From Avoscillospira sp045579045 (GTDB lineage Bacteria > Bacillota > Clostridia > Oscillospirales > Oscillospiraceae): a stretch of 20,576 bases of DNA. The translations under genes and the position numbers were made by a program. The notes under the pieces are model-generated. The model made no database searches. It saw nothing but the letters and a program-made list of their open reading frames with translations, and was not told the DNA's origin. Location of the stretch: assembly GCA_045579045.1 (NCBI GenBank), contig JAZNLL010000022.1:1-20576 (forward strand). Reading direction: 5' to 3'. How positions within the stretch are numbered: position 1 is the first letter of the stretch; each line of letters starts with the position of its first letter. Shown here in pieces: positions 1 to 6,802 of the stretch.

Positions 1-1
1 C

Positions 2-220
2 TTTGTTGGGGCTGGACAGGCAGACTGGGAGAAATTCAAGGAGGTAATCGCAATGAAGAGATATAACACCATTGAGGAAATGCCCGAATGGGCAAAGCCT
101 ACCATTCAGAAGCTGGTGGATGCCAAGATCCTGAACGGCACCGGAGCAGGTCTGGATTTGAGCATGGACACCATCAGAATTCTGGTCATTCTGGACAGAG
201 CAGGTTTGTTTGATAAGTAA
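2..220 (+). CDS. 3' end of a probable phage-type amidase/endolysin gene (partial)
   Basis: The frame is open from the left edge to a TAA at 218-220, so this is probably the last 72 codons of a longer gene. The visible C-terminus carries a module with the pattern EMPEWAKPTIQKLVD, a short GTG-type turn, and then LDLS...RILVILDRAG. From memory this kind of module ends many clostridial and phage N-acetylmuramoyl-L-alanine amidases, where it would be a cell-wall-binding or accessory tail; the catalytic part would lie outside the window. An alternative is a stand-alone 55-residue protein starting at the ATG at 53, because a strong AAGGAGG lies at 38-44 with ideal spacing. I prefer the fused reading since the upstream codons stay open and look like coding sequence. 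Function is moderately supported only. Confidence 0.5.
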   Translation, partial: FVGAGQADWEKFKEVIAMKRYNTIEEMPEWAKPTIQKLVDAKILNGTGAGLDLSMDTIRILVILDRAGLFDK

Positions 221-318
221 GTGTTTTCCGAAGAACCTTGAGAGTAACCATTTTTATACGCAGGCCTGCTCTCTAACTACATTAAATATAGTACAAAAAC
301 CCTCTAAGTCGGTTAGTG

Positions 319-411
319 TTAGTCGCGGCAGGCATCGGTGACTTTCTTGGTGTGGATGCATACGGCCTCACGGATACCGCTGAGATCACAGGCCGGGGTT
401 TGATCGGGCAT
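319..411 (-). pseudogene. 30-codon ORF, likely truncated stub of a conserved clostridial protein
   Basis: An ATG at 411 follows a strong ribosome binding site (AGGAGGT on the minus strand, 424-418). The ORF encodes a Cys-containing peptide with the core REAVCIHTKKVTDACRD and then stops. From memory, a very similar core (REAVCI-T--V-D-C-DKDC) opens a family of several-hundred-residue hypothetical proteins in Clostridia; here the stop comes exactly where the conserved DKDC would continue. No frame of the following 100 bases gives a convincing continuation. I therefore read it as the surviving 5' end of a decayed gene; a genuine short Cys-rich peptide is the alternative. Function is unknown in either case. 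Confidence 0.45.
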
Positions 412-534
412 GGTTTTACCTCCTGTTGGAATGGTAAGCCGGAATTGGCTTTCATGACAGTTTATGCACCGTGAAGTTTTTGTGTTCATTTGACAGGAAA
501 ATGCAAAAAATGACTACCCGAAACGGATGGTCTG

Positions 535-543
535 TGATAAAAT
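535..543 (+). promoter_or_regulatory. Candidate extended -10 promoter for the tagA-like gene
   Basis: A TGA-TAAAAT element (TGn extension at 535-537, -10 hexamer at 538-543) lies about 34 bases before the start codon at 577. No good -35 sits at 17 bases; the perfect TTGACA at 490-495 is 42 bases away and too far to pair with it. The call rests on the extended -10 alone. Confidence 0.3.
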
Positions 544-576
544 AGAACAAACTAAATTGGAAGGGTATGCCTGCCT

Positions 577-1302
577 ATGAAAATTGATGTGATGGGTGTC
601 CGGTTTGACAATGTCACCATGACCGAGGCACTGGAAAAAGCAAAAGAAATGCTGCAGAGCGAGGGTGCAGACTATGTGGTCACCCCCAACTCTGAGATCG
701 TATATGAGTCCATGGCCTCCAAGGAACTGGAAGACCTGCTCAACAGCGCTTCTCTGGTGCTGCCGGACGGTGCCGGAGTGGTGCTGGGTGCAAAGATCCT
801 CGGCACGCCTCTGAAAGAAAAGGTAGCCGGTGTGGAGTTTGCCGATGGTGTTCTGGGTCTGCTGGCAGAAATGGGCGGTTCTGTGTATCTGTTGGGCAGC
901 AAGCCCGGTGTGGCGGAGCTGGCAGCAGAGAAAATGCTCCAAAAGCATCCCGGTCTCACCGTTGCCGGTATGGCGGACGGCTATTTCAAGGATGAAGCCG
1001 CCGTGGTTGCCAAAATCAACGAAGTCAAGCCCGATGTCCTGTTCGTATGCCTGGGCGCACCCAAGCAGGAGCGGTTCATGGTCAACCACAGAGCGGAACT
1101 GCAGGTAAAGCTCATGGCAGGTCTGGGCGGCAGTCTGGATAGCTTCGCGGGTACGGTGAAGCGCGCCCCCCGCTGGATGATCAAGCTCTCTTTGGAGTGG
1201 TTCTATCGGCTTTTGAAAGAGCCGTGGCGGTTCAAGCGTATGCTCCGCCTGCCCAAATTCCTGTGGGCGGTGGTCTTATGCCGGTTTGGAAAACGCAAAT
1301 GA
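577..1302 (+). CDS. tagA: WecG/TagA/CpsF-family glycosyltransferase
   Basis: A 241-residue GT26-family glycosyltransferase. In Gram-positive bacteria TagA adds N-acetylmannosamine to undecaprenyl-PP-GlcNAc, the committed step of wall teichoic acid linkage-unit synthesis, at the inner membrane face. Family signatures are visible: TPNSEI at 36-41, LPDGAGV around D64 (the position of the proposed catalytic base), a GAPKQE motif near 160, and the C-terminal RAPRW...LEWFYRLLKEPWR segment that forms the membrane-associating appendage. Length is normal for the family. A GGAAGGG lies about 11 bases before the ATG. The exact sugar donor and acceptor cannot be read from sequence; related WecG/CpsF enzymes serve enterobacterial common antigen or exopolysaccharide. 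No teichoic acid cluster adjoins it in this window. Confidence 0.85.
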   Translation: MKIDVMGVRFDNVTMTEALEKAKEMLQSEGADYVVTPNSEIVYESMASKELEDLLNSASLVLPDGAGVVLGAKILGTPLKEKVAGVEFADGVLGLLAEMGGSVYLLGSKPGVAELAAEKMLQKHPGLTVAGMADGYFKDEAAVVAKINEVKPDVLFVCLGAPKQERFMVNHRAELQVKLMAGLGGSLDSFAGTVKRAPRWMIKLSLEWFYRLLKEPWRFKRMLRLPKFLWAVVLCRFGKRK

Positions 1303-1310
1303 CAGATGAG

Positions 1311-1349
1311 GTGCCTGCAGGCACTGATAAAAACAAATTTATTTTATCA
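1311..1349. promoter_or_regulatory. Two adjacent inverted repeats before the DJ-1 gene
   Basis: A perfect 14-base palindrome (GTGCCTGCAGGCAC, 1311-1324) is directly followed by an 8-base inverted repeat TGATAAAA / TTTTATCA (1325-1332 and 1342-1349, 9-base gap). They fill the gap between the tagA-like stop and the DJ-1 ribosome binding site. They could be a weak terminator, an operator or a 5'-UTR structure; the sequence does not decide. Confidence 0.35.
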
Positions 1350-1364
1350 TACAGGAGGAACATC

Positions 1365-1901
1365 ATGGTATATATCATTCTTGGTAAGGGTTTTGAAGAA
1401 ATCGAAGCCATCGCACCCTGCGATATTCTCCGCAGAGGCGACGTAGAAGTCAAATTTGCCGGTATCGACACTTTGGAAGTCACCGGCAGCAACGGCATCA
1501 CTGTCAAGGCTGACCTGCCCGTAGAAGAAATGGACCTGGAAAACATGGAAATGGTGATCCTGCCCGGCGGTCTGGGCGGAGTCCATTCCATTCTTGGCAG
1601 CGAAAAAGCCATGTCTGCCGTGAAGTATGCCTATGAAAGCGGCAAGTTCGTGGCAGCCATCTGTGCTGCCCCCACCATTCTGGCAGGCCTCGGCATCACC
1701 GATGGCAAAAAAGCAGTGGTCTATCCCGGCATGGAGGACCGGATGGGCTCTGCCATCATGCAGAATACCGATGCTGTTGCCGACGGCAAGATCATCACCG
1801 GCCGTGCAGCCGGCGGTGCGCTGGACTTTGGCTATCTGCTTCTGGAGACCCTGAAGGGTGCGGAAGTTGCCGAGCAGGTTCGCACCGGAATGCACTATTA
1901 A
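1365..1901 (+). CDS. DJ-1/PfpI family protein
   Basis: A 178-residue single-domain DJ-1/PfpI superfamily protein, cytosolic. The nucleophile-elbow cysteine is C100 in the segment AAICAAP, and a conserved acidic residue (E14 in FEEIEAI) is placed as in DJ-1, where the equivalent Glu tunes the reactive Cys. Members act as glyoxalase/deglycase-like enzymes, redox-responsive chaperones or YajL/ThiJ-type proteins; the precise activity is not predictable here. The start at 1365 is chosen because AGGAGG lies at 1353-1358; an upstream in-frame extension to 1197 would run into the tagA-like gene and has no homology. The next gene, mltG, starts 12 bases after the stop, suggesting co-transcription. Confidence 0.88.
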   Translation: MVYIILGKGFEEIEAIAPCDILRRGDVEVKFAGIDTLEVTGSNGITVKADLPVEEMDLENMEMVILPGGLGGVHSILGSEKAMSAVKYAYESGKFVAAICAAPTILAGLGITDGKKAVVYPGMEDRMGSAIMQNTDAVADGKIITGRAAGGALDFGYLLLETLKGAEVAEQVRTGMHY

Positions 1902-1913
1902 TAGGAGGCATTT

Positions 1914-3236
1914 ATGTCCCAACAGGATTTTTTTGAACACAACGATCTGGATGAATTGCTTCGCAGCGTCAAGGAAGATCTGAACCGCATGGAAACAGCG
2001 GAAGAGCCGCAGCCGGAACTGCCTGCGGAATATATGGACCTGGTGGACGACCCGGAAGAAGATGCGGAAGAACCGGGCAGCCGTCTGTCTTCTGTGCTGA
2101 AGGCGATTTTGTATGTGGTTTTGGTTCTGGCAGCTTCTGTGGCTCTGGCAGTCTTTGCATGGAACTGCATGGACGAAGTCTGCGCTCTGACGGCAGAGGA
2201 TGAGACCGTGGTGGTCTCCGTGGCGGATAACTCCCGAATCTCCGACATTGCCGATATGCTGAAAACCGCAGATCTGATCGACAACAAGGGCCTCTTCAAG
2301 TTCTACTGCATGATCTCCGGTGCTGAGGATAAGATCGACCCCGGCACATATGAGCTGAATAAGATCTATGACTACCGCGCCTTGGTCTATGGCATGATGG
2401 AAACCGGCGAAAACCGGGCAACGGTCATGGTCACGGTCCCCGAAGGCTATGAACTGGATGATATTTTCACCATGCTGCAGGAGAACAAGGTCTGCGAGGT
2501 GGAACGGCTGCAGGAAGCTGCCGCCTCCTATGAGTTTGACTACTGGTTCCTGGAGGGTCTGGAATACGGTGACTACCGCCGTCTGGAGGGCTATCTTTTC
2601 CCGGATACCTACGAATTCTATGTGGACGACGAGCCGGAGAATGTCCTTGCCAAGTTCCTGCGAAACTTTGATAACAAGATCACTGACGATATGCGTGCGG
2701 CCCTGCCCAGTCTCAATGAAATGCTGAAAAAGCAGAAGGAACAGGGCGGCTTCACCTCTGATCTGGTGGAGGCAGGGGAGCTGACCTTCCATGATATCGT
2801 CATTGTGGCCTCTCTGGTGGAGAAGGAGTCTGTCAGTGCTGCGGAAAACGGCAAGATCGCCTCGGTCATCTATAACCGTCTGTGCAGTCAGCTGTATCCC
2901 TGTCTGAATATCGATGCAACGATTCAGTATGTCCTGCCTGAACGGAAGGATGTGCTGACCAATGCCGATAAGGCCGTCATCAGCCCCTATAACACCTATA
3001 CCAATGCCGGTCTGCCGGTGGGACCCATTGCCAACCCCGGTGCCAATGCACTGCGTGCAGCATTGTATCCCATGAATACGGACTACTATTTCTATGCTTT
3101 GGATCCCGGTGGCTTCCACCATTTCTCCGAAACCGTCTATGAACACCAGCTCTATCTGGACAGTCTCCTGGGCGAACCGGAGGAAGAAGCTGAGGAAGAA
3201 ACTGAGGAAGAAGCGGAAACCGATCTGGAAATATAA
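1914..3236 (+). CDS. mltG: Endolytic murein transglycosylase MltG
   Basis: A 440-residue MltG/YceG protein. It cleaves nascent peptidoglycan glycan strands endolytically at the membrane, setting strand length. Order: acidic cytoplasmic N-terminus (1-60), one transmembrane helix (about 63-84), LysM-like region, then the catalytic domain. Diagnostic motifs are RLEGYLFPDTY (223-233), VASLVEKES with catalytic Glu at E303, LNIDATIQYV (331-340), and SPYNTYTNAGLPVGPIANPG (357-376). The last 20 residues form a Glu-rich tail encoded by near-repeats of gaggaagaa at about 3179-3215; this tail is outside the family domain. The ribosome binding site AGGAGG is just upstream. It is followed 11 bases later by the U32 peptidase gene, a neighbourhood resembling yrrL-yrrMNO of Bacillus subtilis. 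Confidence 0.95.
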   Translation: MSQQDFFEHNDLDELLRSVKEDLNRMETAEEPQPELPAEYMDLVDDPEEDAEEPGSRLSSVLKAILYVVLVLAASVALAVFAWNCMDEVCALTAEDETVVVSVADNSRISDIADMLKTADLIDNKGLFKFYCMISGAEDKIDPGTYELNKIYDYRALVYGMMETGENRATVMVTVPEGYELDDIFTMLQENKVCEVERLQEAAASYEFDYWFLEGLEYGDYRRLEGYLFPDTYEFYVDDEPENVLAKFLRNFDNKITDDMRAALPSLNEMLKKQKEQGGFTSDLVEAGELTFHDIVIVASLVEKESVSAAENGKIASVIYNRLCSQLYPCLNIDATIQYVLPERKDVLTNADKAVISPYNTYTNAGLPVGPIANPGANALRAALYPMNTDYYFYALDPGGFHHFSETVYEHQLYLDSLLGEPEEEAEEETEEEAETDLEI

Positions 3237-3247
3237 GGAAATTCACT

Positions 3248-4477
3248 ATGATTCAACGAAAGAAACCGGAACTGCTCTGCCCGGCAGGAGATTGGGAACG
3301 GCTGAAGCTGGCCGTTGCCTACGGTGCCGATGCGGTCTATCTGGCAGGCACCGCCTTCGGCATGCGTTCCTTTGCGGGAAATTTTACCCCTGAAGAACTG
3401 CCCAAGGCTGTGGCCTATGCCCATGACCACGGGGTCAAAGCCCATGTGACTGTCAATACCATGCCCCGCAATGAGGAAGTTTCTCAACTGCCTTCATGGC
3501 TGGAACTGTTGGATGATGCCAGGGTGGATGCCCTGATTTTGGCAGACCTGGGTGCATTTCAGCTGGCAGGGAAGTATGCCCCTCACTGTGAGCGCCATGT
3601 CTCCACTCAGCAGTCCATCGCCAACTGGGTCTGCGCCCAAAGCTGGTACGATCTGGGTGCCAAACGGGTGGTGTTGGCCAGAGAACTCTCTCTGCCGGAG
3701 ATTCGGGAGATTCGGGAAAAAGTCTCTCCCGAACTGGAAATCGAGACCTTCTGCCATGGTGCTATGTGCGTCAGCTACTCCGGCAGATGCCTTTTGAGCA
3801 ACTATATGACCGGAAGAGATTCCAACCGTGGTGCCTGCGCCCAGCCTTGCCGCTATCAGTATACGCTGATGGAGGAAAAACGGCCCGGAGAGTACTTCCC
3901 GGTCTTTGAGGACGAAAAGGGTACATATATTATGAATTCCCGGGATATGTGCATGATCGACCATCTGGATGATCTGATGGATGCCGGGATCGACTGTCTG
4001 AAGATCGAGGGCAGGGCCAAATCTGCCTATTATGCCGCCATTGTCACCGGTGCCTATCGCCATGTATTGGACGATGTCTGGGCAGGCAGACCCATAGACC
4101 CTGTCTGGCGGGACGAGGTGGAGCATGTGTCCCATCGCCCCTATGCCACAGGCTTTTTCTACGGTCAGCCCGGTCAGTACACGGAAAACGGCAGATATAT
4201 CCGGGAATGGCAGATTTGTGCCGTTGTGGAAAGCTGTGATGAGACCGGTCTGGCGCAGCTGAGCCTGCGAAACAAGTTTGCCGCAGGGGACAAGGTGGAA
4301 ATTGTCGGTCCCGACTGCAAACCCTTTGAACTGACTGTCCCCATGATGGCAGACTTGGAAGGCAATGCTCTGTCCGAGCCGAGAACCCCCCAGAGCCTCT
4401 TCCGTATGCAGCTGCCCAAGCAGGTGCCCGCGGGTTCTTTTGTGCGACACAGCGTGGATCTTTCCGCAAGAGACTGA
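3248..4477 (+). CDS. U32 peptidase-family protein, likely tRNA U34 hydroxylation factor
   Basis: A 409-residue U32 family protein. The family signature E-x-F-x-x-G-[AS]-x-C-x(4)-G-x-C is intact at 166-181 (ETFCHGAMC...GRC), followed by RGACAQPCR (194-202), whose cysteines with C174 and C181 are the likely iron-sulfur ligands. The N-terminal part (8-120) has the TIM-barrel pattern ELLCPAG...LAVAYGADAVYLAG. Known relatives YegQ/TrhP and B. subtilis YrrN/YrrO are needed for prephenate-dependent 5-hydroxyuridine formation at tRNA position 34, and the mltG neighbour matches the yrrL-yrrO arrangement, although the O-methyltransferase YrrM is absent here. Collagenase-type protease activity is the older annotation of the family. 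Assignment to tRNA modification is inference from family and synteny. Confidence 0.87.
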   Translation: MIQRKKPELLCPAGDWERLKLAVAYGADAVYLAGTAFGMRSFAGNFTPEELPKAVAYAHDHGVKAHVTVNTMPRNEEVSQLPSWLELLDDARVDALILADLGAFQLAGKYAPHCERHVSTQQSIANWVCAQSWYDLGAKRVVLARELSLPEIREIREKVSPELEIETFCHGAMCVSYSGRCLLSNYMTGRDSNRGACAQPCRYQYTLMEEKRPGEYFPVFEDEKGTYIMNSRDMCMIDHLDDLMDAGIDCLKIEGRAKSAYYAAIVTGAYRHVLDDVWAGRPIDPVWRDEVEHVSHRPYATGFFYGQPGQYTENGRYIREWQICAVVESCDETGLAQLSLRNKFAAGDKVEIVGPDCKPFELTVPMMADLEGNALSEPRTPQSLFRMQLPKQVPAGSFVRHSVDLSARD

Positions 4478-4481
4478 CATA

Positions 4482-4539
4482 TTGTTCATTTTGACAAATT
4501 AGGGATAAAAATATCGGTATTTTTCTAACGAATATCCCT
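4482..4539. promoter_or_regulatory. Inverted repeats upstream of the bifurcation operon
   Basis: Two elements occupy the space between the U32 gene and the operon promoter. The first is an imperfect 16-base dyad with TTGT/ACAA ends (4482-4497). The second is a nested inverted repeat: agggata (4501-4507) pairs with tatccct (4533-4539), enclosing an AT-rich stem aaaaata/tattttt with a tcgg loop (4507-4524). Both lie upstream of the -35. The second could be an operator for the large operon or a weak AT-rich terminator of the mltG-U32 transcript. Confidence 0.4.
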
Positions 4540-4548
4540 TATCAATAC

Positions 4549-4577
4549 TTGAATACTGAATAGACCGATGTTATAAT
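4549..4577 (+). promoter_or_regulatory. Sigma-A-type promoter of the mdh-hdr-flx-frd operon
   Basis: TTGAAT (4549-4554) and a perfect TATAAT (4572-4577) are separated by 17 bases, and a TG at 4569-4570 one base before the -10 makes it an extended -10 promoter. Transcription should start near 4584, leaving a leader of about 55 bases before the first start codon at 4639, whose AGGGAGG lies at about 4624-4630. This is the best promoter in the window and fits the strong codon bias of the genes it would drive. Confidence 0.75.
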
Positions 4578-4638
4578 GAAAAGGATAGACCAGATAAAAA
4601 TCAACAAAAACCACGTATAAATTAGGGAGGAACCAAAC

Positions 4639-5583
4639 ATGAGCAAAATTACCATTATCGGCGCCGGCAGCGTTGGCTCTACGATCGCCAACGATATGGT
4701 GACCATGGGCATCGCCAACGAAATTGTCATGGTGGATGTCAACAAGGCCAAGGCCTTTGGCGAAGCATTGGATATTTATCAGGGCATGAGCTATTGCTCT
4801 CCTGCCATCGTTCGTTGCGGTGACTATGCTGCAGCTGCCGATTCCGATATCGTTATTATCACTTCCGGCATTGCAAGAAAGCCCGGCCAGAGCCGTCTGG
4901 AACTGGCTCAGACCAACGTCAACATCATTAAGGACATCGCTCCCCAGATCGTTGCGGTTGCTCCCAAGGCCATTTATATTATTGTTTCCAACCCCGTGGA
5001 CGTGCTGACCTATGTGTTCCACAAGATCTCCGGTCTGCCCGAAAATCAGATCATCGGTTCCGGTACCGCTCTGGATACCGCCCGTCTGCAGTCTGAGCTG
5101 GCAAAGCGCTTCCACATCAGCCCCAAGAACGTCCATGCCCATGTCTACCGCGAGCATGGCGACAGCTCCTTCGTTCCCTGGTCTCTGGCTACCATCGCCA
5201 ACAACCACATCGACCACTACAAGGAGTCCGTTCCCTACGACGATAAGATCAACTGGGATCGCAACTACGAAGAAATGGAAGAGTTCGTCCGCACCTCCGG
5301 CGGCACTGTCATCAAGGCCAAGGGTGCAACCTTCTATGCCGTTTCCATTTCCGTCTGCCATATCGTCAAGTGCATCAAGGCCGGTGCCGGCACTGCTCTG
5401 ACCGTTTCCACCATGATGCACGGTGAGTACGGTGTGGACGATGTCTGCCTGTCCACTCTTGCCATCGTGGACGGTACCGGTGTCCGCGGCAAGATCCTCA
5501 ACAAGCTGACTGCCGAAGAAGAAGCCAAATTGAGAAACAGCGCACAGAAGCTGAAGGAAGTCATTTCTCAGCTGGATATCTAA
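4639..5583 (+). CDS. LDH/MDH-family 2-hydroxyacid dehydrogenase, probably malate dehydrogenase
   Basis: A 314-residue NAD-dependent dehydrogenase of the lactate/malate dehydrogenase superfamily. Seen: dinucleotide motif GAGSVG (8-13), Asp34 after beta-2 (NADH preference), mobile loop IARKPGQSR (78-86), catalytic pair D147 and H173 (in REHGDSS), substrate Arg R150. In lactate dehydrogenases the residue at the position of R80 (Gln102 in classical numbering) is Gln; Arg here is the classical malate/oxaloacetate determinant. The REHGD segment and T231 look lactate-dehydrogenase-like, so specificity is not settled. It heads the operon, 22 bases before hdrB, with a frdAB pair downstream; reduction of oxaloacetate to malate would feed fumarate reduction. 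Automatic annotation would probably read L-lactate dehydrogenase. Confidence 0.87.
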   Translation: MSKITIIGAGSVGSTIANDMVTMGIANEIVMVDVNKAKAFGEALDIYQGMSYCSPAIVRCGDYAAAADSDIVIITSGIARKPGQSRLELAQTNVNIIKDIAPQIVAVAPKAIYIIVSNPVDVLTYVFHKISGLPENQIIGSGTALDTARLQSELAKRFHISPKNVHAHVYREHGDSSFVPWSLATIANNHIDHYKESVPYDDKINWDRNYEEMEEFVRTSGGTVIKAKGATFYAVSISVCHIVKCIKAGAGTALTVSTMMHGEYGVDDVCLSTLAIVDGTGVRGKILNKLTAEEEAKLRNSAQKLKEVISQLDI

Positions 5584-5605
5584 GCCGCTGCAGGAGGAAA
5601 TAAAC

Positions 5606-6385
5606 ATGAAGTTCAGTTATTTTCCCGGTTGTACTCTGAAAACCAAGGCCAAAGAACTGGATATCGATACCAGAGCCGCCGCTGCTGCTCTGGGCATCGA
5701 ACTGGAAGAACTGCCCGAATGGCAGTGCTGCGGTGCCGTGTATCCCCAGGCCAAGGATGAGATTGCAACCAAGCTGTCTGCCGTCCGTTCTCTGGCAGCT
5801 GCCCGTGATCTGGGTCAGGATCTGGTGAGCGTCTGCTCCGCCTGCCATCACGTGCTCAAGCGTGTCAACGGCGATATGCAGAACGATGCGGATATTGCTT
5901 TCCGCGCCAACAACTACTTAAAGCTGGATACTCCCTATGCCGGCGAGACCAACGTTCTCCACTTCCTGGAAGTGCTGCGGGACCGTCTGGGCTTCGATGA
6001 GCTGGCCAAGAAGGTGGTCAAGCCTCTCACCGGCCGTAAGGTGGGTGCCTACTATGGCTGCCTGCTGCTGCGTCCCGGCAAGGAAATGGGCTTCGATGAT
6101 CCCGAAAATCCCACCATTCTGGAGGATTTCATCCGTGCTCTGGGTGCTGAGCCTGTGCTGTACTCCCAGCGCAACGAGTGTTGCGGCGGCTACCAGACGC
6201 TGGAAGCCAAGGATCTGGCCATCAGCCGTGCCACCGCTGTGACGGAAAACGCCAGAGCCTGCGGTGCTGAGTGCCTCATTACCGCCTGCCCCCTGTGCCT
6301 GTACAATCTGAAGCAGAATGCAGAAAACGCCCTGCCCGTCTACTACTTCACGGAGCTTCTGGCGGAAGCTCTGGGACTGAAATAA
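5606..6385 (+). CDS. hdrB: HdrB-like heterodisulfide reductase subunit B
   Basis: A 259-residue protein with two CCG domains, the HdrB fold. Cysteines are C9, C41-C42, C77, C80 in the first repeat and C152, C192-C193, C228, C231 in the second. In methanogen HdrB these sets bind two non-cubane [4Fe-4S] clusters that reduce the CoM-S-S-CoB disulfide. Both Cys sets appear complete here, so a disulfide or thiol-type acceptor, or onward electron transfer, is plausible. Bacteria lack the CoM/CoB heterodisulfide, so the true acceptor is unknown. RBS AGGAGG is directly upstream, and hdrC follows after 12 bases. The gene order hdrB-hdrC-hdrA is contiguous and in the same frame register. Confidence 0.93.
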   Translation: MKFSYFPGCTLKTKAKELDIDTRAAAAALGIELEELPEWQCCGAVYPQAKDEIATKLSAVRSLAAARDLGQDLVSVCSACHHVLKRVNGDMQNDADIAFRANNYLKLDTPYAGETNVLHFLEVLRDRLGFDELAKKVVKPLTGRKVGAYYGCLLLRPGKEMGFDDPENPTILEDFIRALGAEPVLYSQRNECCGGYQTLEAKDLAISRATAVTENARACGAECLITACPLCLYNLKQNAENALPVYYFTELLAEALGLK

Positions 6386-6397
6386 GGAGGCATCAGT

Positions 6398-6787
6398 ATG
6401 AATAACAAAGAAGAGCTGATCGCCACCATCAAGCGTATCAGCGGTGTCAACACCCGCAAGTGCATGAAGTGCGGCAAGTGCTCCGGCACCTGCCCCGCTT
6501 ACGATCAGATGGACTATCATCCCCATCAGTTTGTGGACATGGTGGAAAAGGGTCAGATCGAGAAGCTGGCAAACTCCAACGGCATCTGGAACTGCCTGAC
6601 CTGCTTTGCCTGCCTGGAGCGCTGCCCCCGTCAGGTCGAGCCTGCCAAGCTGATCGAAGCTGTCCGTCTGGCGGTCATCCGTCAGCAAGGCATGAACCAT
6701 CTGAAGCCCGAACAGATCCCCGAACTGCTGGATGAGGAACTGCCGCAGCAGGCCATCACCACAGCATTCCGTAAATTTGCCAAGTAA
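6398..6787 (+). CDS. hdrC: HdrC-like heterodisulfide reductase subunit C
   Basis: A 129-residue ferredoxin-like electron-transfer subunit with two [4Fe-4S] binding motifs, C22-C25-C28-C32P and C66-C69-C72-C76P. This matches HdrC, which wires HdrA to HdrB. It is somewhat shorter than methanogen HdrC but keeps both clusters. It has no signal peptide or membrane segment, so the complex is cytosolic. It lies between hdrB and hdrA with 12- and 15-base gaps and has its own AAGGAGG. The flanking hdrB and hdrA make this identification firm. Confidence 0.93.
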   Translation: MNNKEELIATIKRISGVNTRKCMKCGKCSGTCPAYDQMDYHPHQFVDMVEKGQIEKLANSNGIWNCLTCFACLERCPRQVEPAKLIEAVRLAVIRQQGMNHLKPEQIPELLDEELPQQAITTAFRKFAK

Positions 6788-6802
6788 GGAGGGAGAAGAA
6801 AC

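Larger units (their letters stand above)
221..576. other. Intergenic spacer with a minus-strand stub ORF
   Basis: This 356-base spacer separates the left-edge gene from the tagA-like gene. It contains the short minus-strand ORF at 319-411 and a candidate promoter near 535-543. A 10-base palindrome sits at 260-269, but no convincing terminator for the left-edge gene is visible. Base composition around 270-310 is more AT-rich than the flanking genes. I see no RNA gene here. Confidence 0.6.

Noticed and set aside
490..495. Perfect TTGACA as -35 for the tagA-like gene
   Set aside because: No -10 sequence lies at 16-18 bases; the only good -10 is 42 bases downstream.
1347..3146. 599-codon open frame on the minus strand opposite the DJ-1 and mltG genes
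   Set aside because: It spans two unrelated sense genes, has no family motifs and no ribosome binding site; shadow of codon usage.
4482..4497. Rex operator upstream of the operon
   Set aside because: The dyad has TTGT and ACAA ends, but the spacing gives 16 bases where Rex sites are 18, and the inner TTAA-type bases are missing. Kept only as an unassigned inverted repeat.
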